A stretch of DNA of 64,000 bases, taken from contig NZ_CP018099.1 in NCBI RefSeq assembly GCF_001886815.1, forward strand, positions 2,354,501 through 2,418,500. The letters run 5' to 3'. The translations under genes and the position numbers were made by a program. Below the pieces are notes generated by a model, which ran no database searches, was not told the origin of the DNA, and was given only the letters and a program-made list of their open reading frames with translations. Positions 34,795-43,141 of this stretch are shown here, piece after piece (the first letter of the stretch is position 1; each line of letters starts with the position of its first letter). Source of the DNA: Caldithrix abyssi DSM 13497. Its GTDB lineage: Bacteria; Calditrichota; Calditrichia; Calditrichales; Calditrichaceae.

Positions 34795-35643
34795 ATGTTT
34801 GTATCGAAAAAAATCCTGGCCTTTTTAATCCTTTTAATACCGGGTTTTATGGCGCCGTTAACAGCGCAAATTCACGTGGCCATCACCAGCTTTGAAAATC
34901 AAACCGATGAAATCCTGCTCGACGGCTGGCAGCGCAATTTACCCGATTATTTAAGCGTGGAACTGGGCGCCTCGCAAAACCTGATTTTACTTGAGCGTAA
35001 CCGGCTGAAAGAAATATTTGCCGAAATGCACCTGGCCCTGAGCGGCTTTGTGCAAAACCCGACGCTGGCTGAAAAAATCGGTAAACTGGCCGGCGCGGAT
35101 GTAATCCTGAGCGGCGTAATTACAAAAGTGGGCCAAAACTATGTGATTTTAGCCCATATCACGCGCGTGAAAACAGGCGAGGTAATGGTCGAAAAAGTGG
35201 AAGCGCCGGACAATAAACATTTCGCGCAGATGGCTCATTTGCTGGGCAACAATATTCGCTTTCGCCTGACCGGCGAAGGGAAGTACCAACAAAAAGTTTC
35301 ATTGAAGCGCTACCCAACCGCTTACTTTTTGTTGGGCGCTCTGGTCAGCGGTATGACCGCCGGCCTGTTAGAAAAGAATGCTCAAAATGCCTATGATGAT
35401 TACCACGCGGCGACATCTTTAAAAGACTTTGATCGGTATTACGATAAGGCTAACCGGTTAAATCGGCTTTCGGATGCCTTTTGGGGACTGGCCGGAATCA
35501 GTCTGGTTGGCGCAACCGTTAGCTGGCTAAAAAATATGAAGCAGAAGGATTTAAAGGCGGGCTCCGAAAAGGGGCCCTCGATTAATTACCAGTGGGATTT
35601 TTATGAAAGAGGGGCGCGGTTTGGCTTTACGATTCGTTTTTAA
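34795..35643 (+). CDS. CsgG-like periplasmic/outer-membrane protein
   Basis: A 282-aa protein with a signal peptide ending APLTAQ. Residues about 25-165 match the CsgG/FlgO/TolB-N-like fold: VAITSFENQT, LERNRLKEIFAEM, AGADVILSGVITKVG. These proteins form or contact outer-membrane complexes. The C-terminal third has one possible hydrophobic segment (YFLLGALVSGMTAGLL). The ATG at 34795 is preferred; an in-frame GTG lies two codons upstream (34789). The gene sits inside the Kdo/Lpt cluster, and its end overlaps the next gene by 41 bases. Confidence 0.65.
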   Translation: MFVSKKILAFLILLIPGFMAPLTAQIHVAITSFENQTDEILLDGWQRNLPDYLSVELGASQNLILLERNRLKEIFAEMHLALSGFVQNPTLAEKIGKLAGADVILSGVITKVGQNYVILAHITRVKTGEVMVEKVEAPDNKHFAQMAHLLGNNIRFRLTGEGKYQQKVSLKRYPTAYFLLGALVSGMTAGLLEKNAQNAYDDYHAATSLKDFDRYYDKANRLNRLSDAFWGLAGISLVGATVSWLKNMKQKDLKAGSEKGPSINYQWDFYERGARFGFTIRF

Positions 35644-36430
35644 AGCGCTGCCGCTTTTTATTATTTTGTCTGGCTTGTTTGGCCTTTCCTGCACGGATCT
35701 GGAGCGCGATAATCTGTTAGATCCTAAAAATCCCGACAGCTACAGCCAGACCGTTCCGCTGGTAGAAGCCTTTGTTAATCTGGCGCATCCCTCTCCGTAC
35801 AATAGATGGGCGGTGCAAAGTTTAAATGCTCTGACGGCCGATTTCCCTTTGAAAATGATTGTGGTGCATTACCACCGCGATCTGCTGCTCGATAGCGCCC
35901 TGTACGATGATCCGTTTAACGACGACCAGCAGCAGACCTATTTTCTGCAGTTGCAGGATAAATATGTTCAGGCGGCGTCCGATCTTCCGCGCGTATTGCC
36001 CGATGTGTATTTGAATGGCGCGCAGGCAAGATTTTCCGGCGCCTATGATGAAAATTCCTTAAAAATGAGGATGGAGCGGGCGGTTTCGGAACTTATCGCT
36101 CAAAAGAACGATTACATTCTTGAGCCCATCATTGAAAGATCGGCGGGCGTGGTACAGGTTCGTTGTTTGATCGCTCGACTGGGCAAACGCCAGGCAGAAA
36201 ATTTACGCTTACGCATCTTGTTTTTAAAAAAGAACGCCTTTGAAAATCTGGAACTGAATTCGGTGGTGAAAATGAGCTGGCCGGGGATTTTAATCGATAA
36301 AATTAAGGCAGGGGAGTATGTAGAAATTTTGGGTGGGCAGATTGCAGAGCAGCGCGCCGATGGTGTGGCGTTTGCCCTGGTGACGGAAGACGAGCTGCAG
36401 GTGTTGCAGTCCAAATATGTGGAATTTTAA
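35603..36430 (+). CDS. Lipoprotein with degenerate thioredoxin-like (Omp28-like) fold
   Basis: A 275-aa protein. A hydrophobic signal ends in the lipobox GLSC (Cys30), followed by TDLERDNLLDPKNPDSY, a mature N-terminus often seen in lipoproteins of this group. The segment PLVEAFVNLAHPSPYNRWAVQSL resembles the start of Omp28-type thioredoxin-like domains, but the expected Cys-x-x-Cys is missing, so redox activity is unlikely. It overlaps the CsgG-like gene by 41 bases and its stop is followed one base later by the next start. Function unknown; envelope role inferred from context. Confidence 0.6.
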   Translation: MKEGRGLALRFVFKALPLFIILSGLFGLSCTDLERDNLLDPKNPDSYSQTVPLVEAFVNLAHPSPYNRWAVQSLNALTADFPLKMIVVHYHRDLLLDSALYDDPFNDDQQQTYFLQLQDKYVQAASDLPRVLPDVYLNGAQARFSGAYDENSLKMRMERAVSELIAQKNDYILEPIIERSAGVVQVRCLIARLGKRQAENLRLRILFLKKNAFENLELNSVVKMSWPGILIDKIKAGEYVEILGGQIAEQRADGVAFALVTEDELQVLQSKYVEF

Positions 36431-36431
36431 T

Positions 36432-37115
36432 ATGAACGTTCGATTCATTCTTCTCCTTGTATGGGGGTTGTTTTTGTGGAGTGGCTGCGAACAGGTCGGC
36501 GAGCTGATCAATCCAAAGCAGCTGCCGGAACTGGACGAACGGGGTATTGTGCTCTCTCAGGATCAGGTGATGCCGCGCGATACCATTCGCGCCAGCATCA
36601 AAGCCACCAATCCGTTGGAAGGCCCGTTACAGTACGACTGGCACGCCGATGGCGGAAGCTTTTTACCGCCCTTCGACAATGATACAGTGTTCTGGGTAGC
36701 GCCGTTGAGCGGCGGGCTGTATCATTTGTGGGTGATCGTTAAAAATGAGGATGGTGAAAGCGCTTCGCCCCGCCGGCAGATTAACGTGATCAGTACGTCG
36801 GAGCCGGTCGTCAATATTCTTGAACCCCAGGATGGGGCGTATTTTGTTACGGGGCAAAGCTGTGCGGTTACAATACAGGCCGAGCATGAAAACGACGTTT
36901 CCATAGTGCGTTTATTGATCAACGACCATTTAATGGGCGAATCGGATAATGCGCAGAACGGCCTCTATCTGTTCAATATTACGCTTGATGAGACGATGGT
37001 TGGCAAAACGGCGTTGAAAGCCGAAGCGACCGCCAACAACCAGTTGCAAAGTAAAGGGCAGGATGTAATTTACATTTATGTCGGAGGAATTTTACCCGGT
37101 GAAAATGAACAATAA
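36432..37115 (+). CDS. Lipoprotein with Ig-like domains
   Basis: A 227-aa protein. The ATG at 36432 is chosen because it gives a clean lipoprotein signal (FILLLVWGLFLWSGC); an ATG 15 bases upstream overlaps the previous gene and adds no signal. The mature part has PKD/Ig-like sequence (YDWHADGGSF, GLYHLWVIVKNEDGE) and a second Ig-like segment beginning PVVNILEPQDGAYFVTGQ. Surface or periplasmic binding scaffold is a guess. It overlaps the kdsD start by 17 bases. Confidence 0.6.
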   Translation: MNVRFILLLVWGLFLWSGCEQVGELINPKQLPELDERGIVLSQDQVMPRDTIRASIKATNPLEGPLQYDWHADGGSFLPPFDNDTVFWVAPLSGGLYHLWVIVKNEDGESASPRRQINVISTSEPVVNILEPQDGAYFVTGQSCAVTIQAEHENDVSIVRLLINDHLMGESDNAQNGLYLFNITLDETMVGKTALKAEATANNQLQSKGQDVIYIYVGGILPGENEQ

Positions 37116-38076
37116 TCGGATTATTGAAATAGGTAAAAAGGTCATTCAAATTGAAAAGCAATCGTTGGCTGCGCTGGAAGAACGTATTAACGAAAATTTC
37201 GCGCAGGCTGTTCAGGTGATTCTGGATTGTAAGGGCCGGGTGATTGTGACCGGCATGGGAAAATCCGGCGCCATTGGCCGCAAAATTTCATCCACCCTGG
37301 CCAGTACGGGAACAACGTCGGCCTTTCTGCATCCGGCCGAGGGCATTCACGGCGATCTGGGCATGGTGCATCGGGACGACGTGATCATCGCCATTTCCAA
37401 AAGCGGCGAAACGGTGGAGCTGGTTAATCTTCTGCCTTCTTTCAGGAGACTGGATGTGCCGGTCATTGCCATGACGGCCAATAAAAAATCAACCCTTGCC
37501 CGGTACGCTAAGGTCTGGCTGGATATCAGCGTAAAAGAGGAAGCCTGTCCCAATGATCTGGCGCCCACGGCCAGTACCACCGTTACCCTGGCTCTGGGCG
37601 ACGCCCTGGCCATCGCCCTGTTAGAAGCGCGCGGTTTTTCGGCCGAGGATTTTGCCCTGCTGCACCCCGGCGGAACTTTGGGGAAAAAGTTACTGATGCG
37701 CGTTTCGGATTTAATGGAAAGCGGCGACCGCCTGCCGTTCTGCTTTCAGGAAGACATCATGCAAAAAGCGATTATGGAAATGGCTCACAAACGCGGCATC
37801 TGTCCCGTTGTGGATCATCAAATGCATTTAAAGGGCGTGATTACCACCGGCGATTTAAACCGCCTGATTGAAAAAACCGAACAAATTTTTCATATTCCGG
37901 TTACCGATGTTATGAATCCAAATCCCAAATACATCCACAAAGACGATCTGGCTACCATCGCCTACAAGGAAATGGAAAAATTCCGCATTATCGCCCTGCC
38001 TGTGCTGGATGAAAAGGAAAAACTGGTCGGCGTTGTTCATTTGCATGACCTGATGCAGGAGGGAATCACCGCATGA
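37099..38076 (+). CDS. kdsD: KdsD (KpsF/GutQ), arabinose-5-phosphate isomerase
   Basis: A SIS-domain sugar isomerase of 325 residues, followed by two CBS domains. The SIS core shows VIVTGMGKSGAIGRKISSTLASTGT, HPAEGIHGDLGMV, AISKSGET and ACPNDLAPTAST. The CBS pair runs from about residue 205 (VSDLMESGDRL, then VTDVMNPNPKYI) to the end. It makes arabinose-5-phosphate, the KdsA substrate. GTG at 37099 is preferred because GGAGGA at 37083-37088 is 10 bases upstream; ATG at 37105 is possible. It overlaps lptC by 4 bases. Confidence 0.93.
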   Translation: MKMNNNRIIEIGKKVIQIEKQSLAALEERINENFAQAVQVILDCKGRVIVTGMGKSGAIGRKISSTLASTGTTSAFLHPAEGIHGDLGMVHRDDVIIAISKSGETVELVNLLPSFRRLDVPVIAMTANKKSTLARYAKVWLDISVKEEACPNDLAPTASTTVTLALGDALAIALLEARGFSAEDFALLHPGGTLGKKLLMRVSDLMESGDRLPFCFQEDIMQKAIMEMAHKRGICPVVDHQMHLKGVITTGDLNRLIEKTEQIFHIPVTDVMNPNPKYIHKDDLATIAYKEMEKFRIIALPVLDEKEKLVGVVHLHDLMQEGITA

Positions 38077-38612
38077 AATGGAAATGTTGCCTTCTTCTGG
38101 CCTTTCTGCTCCTGGCCTGTTCGCAGGAGACACCGCAAACAGGTCAGGCACCCGAACCTCAGGCCTTTCCGGATCAGGAAAGCTGGAATACCACCGTTTT
38201 AATTACCAAAGACGGAAAAACCGTCGGCGTTTTGAAGGCCGGTCATGTGCAAAAGTTTTCTAAAAAAAATGTTACCTTACTGGATGAGAATATTCAGGTC
38301 GATTTTTATGATGAATTCGGCAATCATAAATCCGTATTAACCGCGCAGGGCGGACGCATCAACGACCAGACCCAGGACATGGAAGCTTACGGAAATGTGG
38401 TGGTGGTTTCGGACAGCGGTGTAACGCTTTATACCGATACGCTTAAATGGGATAATAAAAAACAAGAAATCTATTCTGAAATCCCCATCATGTTGACCAC
38501 GGAAGAAAACGATACGCTTTATGGCGATCGCTTTCGTTCCAGCCCGGATTTGATCAATTATGAAATCATCAATCCCCGGGGACGTAGTTCTAAAAAAATT
38601 GATCTCGAGTAG
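38073..38612 (+). CDS. lptC: LptC, LPS export periplasmic protein (lipoprotein form)
   Basis: A 179-aa protein with a lipobox (LLLACS, Cys16) in place of the transmembrane anchor of E. coli LptC. The rest is a beta-jellyroll of the OstA/LptC type: AGHVQKFSKKN, IQVDFYDEFGNHKSVLTAQGGRI, EAYGNVVVVSDSGVTLYTDTLKW. It bridges the inner-membrane LptBFG transporter and LptA in carrying LPS. ATGA overlap with kdsD and 3 bases to lptA show one transcription unit. Confidence 0.85.
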   Translation: MKWKCCLLLAFLLLACSQETPQTGQAPEPQAFPDQESWNTTVLITKDGKTVGVLKAGHVQKFSKKNVTLLDENIQVDFYDEFGNHKSVLTAQGGRINDQTQDMEAYGNVVVVSDSGVTLYTDTLKWDNKKQEIYSEIPIMLTTEENDTLYGDRFRSSPDLINYEIINPRGRSSKKIDLE

Positions 38613-38615
38613 CCC

Positions 38616-39698
38616 ATGGTACGTAATGTTATTTTGCTCTCCCTATTAATCATCGCTAATCTGTTTGGTCAGAGTCAGGGCATCGAGCTGATTCATGCCG
38701 ATAAACACATCGGGAAAAAAGTCGGCGGCGAACAACTGCGTATTTTTGAAGGTAATGTGCACTTCCAGCAGGATACCATTCACATGTGGTGCGATCGAGC
38801 CGTGATGTACGAAGAAAAGGAGAAAATTGACTTTGAAGGTCATGTAATCATTACAGACGGCAAAAGCACCATTCGCGCCAAAAAAATCGAATACTATTGG
38901 CAACCGCAGCAAAGCTATTGCTATGGACAGGTGCGCATCAAAACAGAAAAAGATTCGCTCTATTCCGAATATCTTGAGTACAACTTTAAAGACGGCAGCG
39001 CCCTGGCCAGGGAAAATCTTTATCTTTTTAATCGTGAAAATTTAACGCACATCTGGGGGCAATACGGCTTTTACAATCCGCAGGAAAAGTTCAGCCAGGT
39101 TTCGATTCAGGCTCATCTAATGAAGATCGACAGCGCTTCGAACGACACTTTGAATATTTTCGGACAGGTTTTGCAATATTTTGATCGAAAAGAAGAACGT
39201 AAAGCGGTGGCTATTGATAGCGTGACCATTTTACAGGGCGATTTAAAGGCAGTGTGCGACACGGCTATTTACTGGATCGAAAAAGACCTGGCCGTGTTGA
39301 AACATAATCCGCGCGCCTGGTACGAAGACAGCCGGTTAAAAGCGGTGGAGATGGAAGTTTATTTTGATTCGTTGCGCCTGAAAAGAATTACGCTCATCGG
39401 GGAGGCCGAGGCCAGAACTCTGGCTGATTCCACAACGGGTGAAGAAGACGTGTTAAAAGGCAAGCTAATTCATTTCCATATAAAAAATAAAAAAGCGGAA
39501 CGAATTATTGCCATTGATAACGCCAGCAGTTTATATTACATCACCGATGAAAACGAGGAAAGGGGCGCCAATTTCGCCACGGCGGACACCATTAAAATCT
39601 TTTTTCAAGCCGGCAGGCTGGACAGCATCAGCATAATTGGCGGGGCGCGCGGAACCTACTATCCCGAAGCGTTTAAAAAGGAGATTGATGTTGAATAA
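38616..39698 (+). CDS. lptA: OstA/LptA-like periplasmic LPS transport protein
   Basis: A 360-aa protein with a signal peptide (residues 1-20) and a string of OstA-type beta-repeats: VHFQQDTIHMWCDRAVMYEEKEKIDFEGHV-like units (only part shown here as FEGNVHFQQDT and DFEGHVIITDGK), then GQVRIKTEKDSLYSEYLEY and DLKAVCDTAIYW. It is about twice the length of E. coli LptA, as in Bacteroidota-type OstA-like proteins (PF13100). Expected role: periplasmic bridge for LPS. The stop overlaps lptB by 11 bases. Confidence 0.82.
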   Translation: MVRNVILLSLLIIANLFGQSQGIELIHADKHIGKKVGGEQLRIFEGNVHFQQDTIHMWCDRAVMYEEKEKIDFEGHVIITDGKSTIRAKKIEYYWQPQQSYCYGQVRIKTEKDSLYSEYLEYNFKDGSALARENLYLFNRENLTHIWGQYGFYNPQEKFSQVSIQAHLMKIDSASNDTLNIFGQVLQYFDRKEERKAVAIDSVTILQGDLKAVCDTAIYWIEKDLAVLKHNPRAWYEDSRLKAVEMEVYFDSLRLKRITLIGEAEARTLADSTTGEEDVLKGKLIHFHIKNKKAERIIAIDNASSLYYITDENEERGANFATADTIKIFFQAGRLDSISIIGGARGTYYPEAFKKEIDVE

Positions 39699-40440
39699 TA
39701 AAAACACTGAACCGGCTGTTCTGGAAAGCAAAAATCTGGTAAAAATTTACCATAAAAGGCGCGTGGTAGATGACGTTTCCATTTATCTGCGGCAGGGCGA
39801 GATTGTTGGATTGCTGGGGCCCAACGGAGCCGGTAAAACCACGACGTTTTACATGATTACGGGGATGATTAAGCCCAATGCAGGGAAAATTTACCTGAAC
39901 AACGAGGATATCACCAAACTGCCCATGTACCGCCGCGCGCGACGCGGTGTGGCGTATTTGCCGCAGGAGGCGTCCATTTTTCGTAAGCTTACGGTGGAAG
40001 AAAACTTGCTGGCCATCATGGAAATGATCGGCGTGCCGCGCGACGAGAGAAAACGGCGCACCGAACAGCTGCTGGAAGAGCTGAGCATTACGCACATCGC
40101 CCGATCGAAAGGCTTTCAACTCTCCGGCGGCGAGCGGCGGCGCACAGAAATCGCCCGTACGCTGGTTACCAATCCACGTTTTATCTTGCTGGACGAGCCT
40201 TTTGCCGGCGTTGATCCCATTGCCGTGGAAGACATTCAAAATATTGTGCAGGGATTGAAAAAGCGAAACATCGGCGTTTTGATTACCGACCACAATGTGC
40301 ACGAAACGCTTTCCATTACCGATCGCGCTTATCTGTTGTTTGAAGGCCGCATTTTAAAAGAAGGCGATGCGGATTTTCTGGCCAACGACGCCGAAGCGCG
40401 CAGACTCTACCTGGGAGAACGCTTCCGTTTGGACCGGTGA
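39688..40440 (+). CDS. lptB: LptB, LPS export ABC transporter ATPase
   Basis: A 250-aa ATPase. Walker A GPNGAGKTT, Q-loop PQEASIF, signature LSGGERRRTEIART, Walker B FILLLDEPFAGVDP-type (LLDEPFAGVD), H-loop ITDHNV. The signature form SGGERRR is diagnostic of LptB. ATG at 39688 has AAGGAG directly upstream; a longer frame to 39637 lies inside lptA and is not needed. The membrane partners LptF and LptG are not in this window. Confidence 0.95.
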   Translation: MLNNKNTEPAVLESKNLVKIYHKRRVVDDVSIYLRQGEIVGLLGPNGAGKTTTFYMITGMIKPNAGKIYLNNEDITKLPMYRRARRGVAYLPQEASIFRKLTVEENLLAIMEMIGVPRDERKRRTEQLLEELSITHIARSKGFQLSGGERRRTEIARTLVTNPRFILLDEPFAGVDPIAVEDIQNIVQGLKKRNIGVLITDHNVHETLSITDRAYLLFEGRILKEGDADFLANDAEARRLYLGERFRLDR

Positions 40441-40721
40441 GAAATACAATTAAAAATTAAAAATCATCACGCCACAGCGAGAGGCTGGGCTCGAATTAGG
40501 GATGAGTTCATTCTAAGGCAACATAGCCGCAACCAAAGCTTTAATTTAATCAACCGCAAAGCAGTCGCAAAGAACGCCAGGACTTAACGAAGTAATGAGA
40601 AACGCGTCAGGCGTTTACGAAAATTTTCGCACGCTAAAGTATTAGAATACTTCCTCTGAAAGCTTTAACGGAAAAGCGTTTGAAAATTTTTGTGCTGTTT
40701 TAAAAACTCATCCCCCAGCCG
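40441..40721. repeat. Degenerate dispersed intergenic repeat
   Basis: Blocks such as CCGCAACCAAAG, ACCGCAAAGCAGTCGCAAAG, TTCGCACGCTAAAG and AAAACTCATCCCCCAG recur in the other intergenic repeats (27.3 kb, 15.6 kb, 63.0 kb). No gene is present. The region abuts the MITE-like element. Confidence 0.6.
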
Positions 40722-40897
40722 AGGGTGTCTCAAAAGCGACATCAAATGTATATTTATGCAAAAAATAGAGAAAAGTTTACAATAGCCCTCACCCCCTTTC
40801 CCCCTATCCCGATTTTCGGGAGAGGGGGAATTAAAGGGAGTGAGGGAAAGAAAAACTTTATAAAAATACATTTTCTTTGACTTTTGGGACAGCCCCG
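40722..40897. mobile_element. MITE-like element, about 176 bp
   Basis: The ends are imperfect inverted repeats: left GGGTGTCTCAAAAGCGA, right read inward GGGGCTGTCCCAAAAGTCAA. The centre is a palindrome CCCGATTTTCGGG flanked by complementary blocks (CCTCACCCCCTTTCCCCC and GGGGGAATTAAAGGGAGTG). There is no coding capacity. A second copy, in inverted orientation and split by insertion sequence copy 2, lies at 60272-62794. A short element with terminal repeats and several copies fits a MITE mobilised by an unrelated transposase. Confidence 0.7.
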
Positions 40898-41083
40898 GGC
40901 GTAAATAGCGCCGTTTTTGTTTATCTTTTGTCTTAAATGTTAAATAATTTTCTGCGATTATTGGCGTAATATGCGAGAAAATTACTATGCACGTGTTGCG
41001 GTTGATTTAGGTTGCGGCTACGCTGCTTTAGATCTTTTAAAGGAAGTATTCTAATTTCTTTTCAGGCGCCTGTTGCTTCACCG
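40898..41083. other. Intergenic remnant repeats
   Basis: No gene is visible. GTTGCGGTTGATTTAGGTTGCGG and AGGAAGTATTCTAATT (41042) are words shared with the other dispersed repeats, for example GGATACTTCCTCC at 62937 in reverse. Confidence 0.5.
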
Positions 41084-42538
41084 CTACCCCTTAATTACGC
41101 CAATGGGTCGTAAACGGGCCACTTTAAGGCTAATGCCGCTCTGGTGCATCACGTTCACAACCGACTGGACGTCTTTGTAGGCCTCGGGCATCTCTTCGGC
41201 CACCGTGGCCTTGCCTCTGGCCTGTACCACAATTCCGCGCGCCGAAAGCTCTTTAATTAAATTGCGTCCAGCGCCTGCTTTTTTAGCCTGGCGGCGGCTG
41301 AGCAGGCGGCCGGCTCCATGACAGGTGCTGCCGAAAGTCTCTTCCATCGCCTTTTGCGTACCGATGCAAACAAAAGAGTAGCGTCCCATATCGCCGGGAA
41401 TTAACACCGGTTGTCCGACGGCGCGATATTTTTCAGGCAGCAGAGGATGCCCCGGCGCCAGCGCTCTGGTCGCGCCCTTGCGATGGACGCAAACGGTTTT
41501 TTCTCGGTCGCCAACTTTGTGTGTTTCCTTTTTGGCAATATTGTGCGAAACATCGTAAACAAGGTTAAATTGCAGATTGGCGTCAGAAATATTGAAAACG
41601 TGTTTAAAAACGCGTCGGGCCAGATCCATGATCACCTGGCGATTGCTCCATGCGAAATTGGCGGCACAGGACATGGCGGCAAAATAATCCTGGCCTTCCG
41701 GACTTTGAATGGGCGCGGCAGCCAGCTGGCGATCCGGTAAATCCAGATGATATTTTTGCGCGGCTTTGCTCATCACCTTTAAATAATCGTCGCAGATTTG
41801 ATAACCAAAACCGCGTGAACCGCTATGAATCAAAACAACGATTTGTCCTTCAAACAAACCTAAAGCGGCTGCTGCTTGCTCATCGTAAATTCGATCTACA
41901 ACATCCACCTCCAGAAAATGATTGCCGGAACCCAGGGTGCCTAATTGATCCAATCCGCGTTCAATGGCGCGCTGGCTTACGGCGGAGAAATCGGCAAAGG
42001 GCATTCTGCCTTTTTCTTCAATGACTTCCAGGTCTTCTGCCTTGCCGTAGCCCTGCTGAATGACCCATTGCACCCCTTCTTGCGCCACTTTTTTTAGATC
42101 GTTTTTGGAGAGCTTTTTAATGGCGTGCGAAGAGCCGACTCCCGTGGGAATGGCTTTAAACAATTCCTGGATTAGTTTATCCAGCCGTTTTTTTACTTCA
42201 TCTTCTCTCAGGCTGGTAGTGGCCAGACGCATGCCGCAATTAATGTCGTAGCCCACGCCGCCCGGCGAAATCACACCTTCCTGCCAGTCGGTAGCCGCCA
42301 CGCCGCCAATGGGAAAACCGTAACCCCAGTGAATATCGGGCATGGCCAGCGAATATTTTTCAATGCCGGGCAGGTGCGCCACATTGATAACCTGTTGTAA
42401 AGGAGCCTGCTCTTCCAGAAGACCTTCCATCATTTCCGGCGAGGCGTAAACGCGTCCCGCAACGCGCATGTCTCCAAAAGGCTCAATCTCGTATAAATTT
42501 TCGTCGATCTTTTTAATAGGGATTTTAGGATTTTTCAT
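41084..42538 (-). CDS. rtcB: RtcB, GTP-dependent RNA ligase
   Basis: A 484-aa protein of the RtcB family, which joins 2',3'-cyclic phosphate (3'-phosphate) and 5'-OH RNA ends. Conserved blocks: MPDIHWGYGFPIGGVAATD, GVGYDINCGMRL with the metal Cys, GSGNHFLEV, LIHSGSRGFGYQI, VYDVSHNIAK, and GSTCHGAGRLLSR with the guanylated-His region (TCHGAGR). The archease activator gene lies just upstream, 58 bases away. Roles in tRNA repair or stress RNA repair are typical in bacteria. No RtcA or RtcR is seen. Confidence 0.96.
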   Translation of the reverse strand: MKNPKIPIKKIDENLYEIEPFGDMRVAGRVYASPEMMEGLLEEQAPLQQVINVAHLPGIEKYSLAMPDIHWGYGFPIGGVAATDWQEGVISPGGVGYDINCGMRLATTSLREDEVKKRLDKLIQELFKAIPTGVGSSHAIKKLSKNDLKKVAQEGVQWVIQQGYGKAEDLEVIEEKGRMPFADFSAVSQRAIERGLDQLGTLGSGNHFLEVDVVDRIYDEQAAAALGLFEGQIVVLIHSGSRGFGYQICDDYLKVMSKAAQKYHLDLPDRQLAAAPIQSPEGQDYFAAMSCAANFAWSNRQVIMDLARRVFKHVFNISDANLQFNLVYDVSHNIAKKETHKVGDREKTVCVHRKGATRALAPGHPLLPEKYRAVGQPVLIPGDMGRYSFVCIGTQKAMEETFGSTCHGAGRLLSRRQAKKAGAGRNLIKELSARGIVVQARGKATVAEEMPEAYKDVQSVVNVMHQSGISLKVARLRPIGVIKG

Positions 42539-42596
42539 TGGACTTTCCCTTCTTTTTTCTTCTTTTTAACAAACGCCAGGCCTGCGCCTTTGTTTC

Positions 42597-43043
42597 TCAA
42601 ATATCAAAGATAATGGTCGCAGCATATTGCCCATTCTTTTGGATGATTTGTAAACCATGATAGGTTACCGCTTTAATTTCCGTAAGTTGTTCTTGCAATT
42701 CCAATGGGAGCATCTGACGGGGCGCTTCCATCTGTAAGGTATAAGCGCCATTTTGTTGTTCAACAGTCAAACTTTTAAGCGGAAAAAAAACCGTCTTCCG
42801 GACCTGCACATTGAAGTTCAGCTCGCTTAAAAAGGCGATCAATAAATCTTCCCTGCTCGGTTCTGACAGGCGCAATAGATCGGGCCGGGCAGAAGAGGGG
42901 AGTAACTGCGACAATAGTTCCAGTTTTCCAAAACAAAGGTAGTAAAATCCGGCATGCGCGTTAATAAACAATTCCGAAATGGTTTTGCCAAACACTTCCA
43001 GCCCAAGGTCCGCGGTATGTTCAATTTGTCTGAAACTCATCAT
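42597..43043 (-). CDS. Archease, RtcB activator
   Basis: A 148-aa protein. It begins RQIEHTADLGLEVFGKTISELFINAH, the archease signature with the metal-binding Asp of HTAD. The C-terminus has VTYHGLQI and the final D-rich strand FDI. Archease speeds RtcB guanylation and turnover. It is the first gene of the minus-strand pair with rtcB and diverges from the lipoprotein gene at 43142 with a 98-base promoter region. Confidence 0.92.
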   Translation of the reverse strand: MMSFRQIEHTADLGLEVFGKTISELFINAHAGFYYLCFGKLELLSQLLPSSARPDLLRLSEPSREDLLIAFLSELNFNVQVRKTVFFPLKSLTVEQQNGAYTLQMEAPRQMLPLELQEQLTEIKAVTYHGLQIIQKNGQYAATIIFDI

Positions 43044-43141
43044 GATTAAATTTGCTCTTGATCTTCTACTCTTACTAAGGTAAAATTAAATTGTGACGAA
43101 TATACTGCAAAGTCAAAAAAAAATACAGGAGAACTTACGAG

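Noticed and set aside
40801-40850. Strong inverted repeat at 40.8 kb considered as a plain terminator
   Set aside because: It is the central palindrome of a MITE-like repeat that also occurs at 60.3/62.7 kb, and has no run of T directly after the stem.
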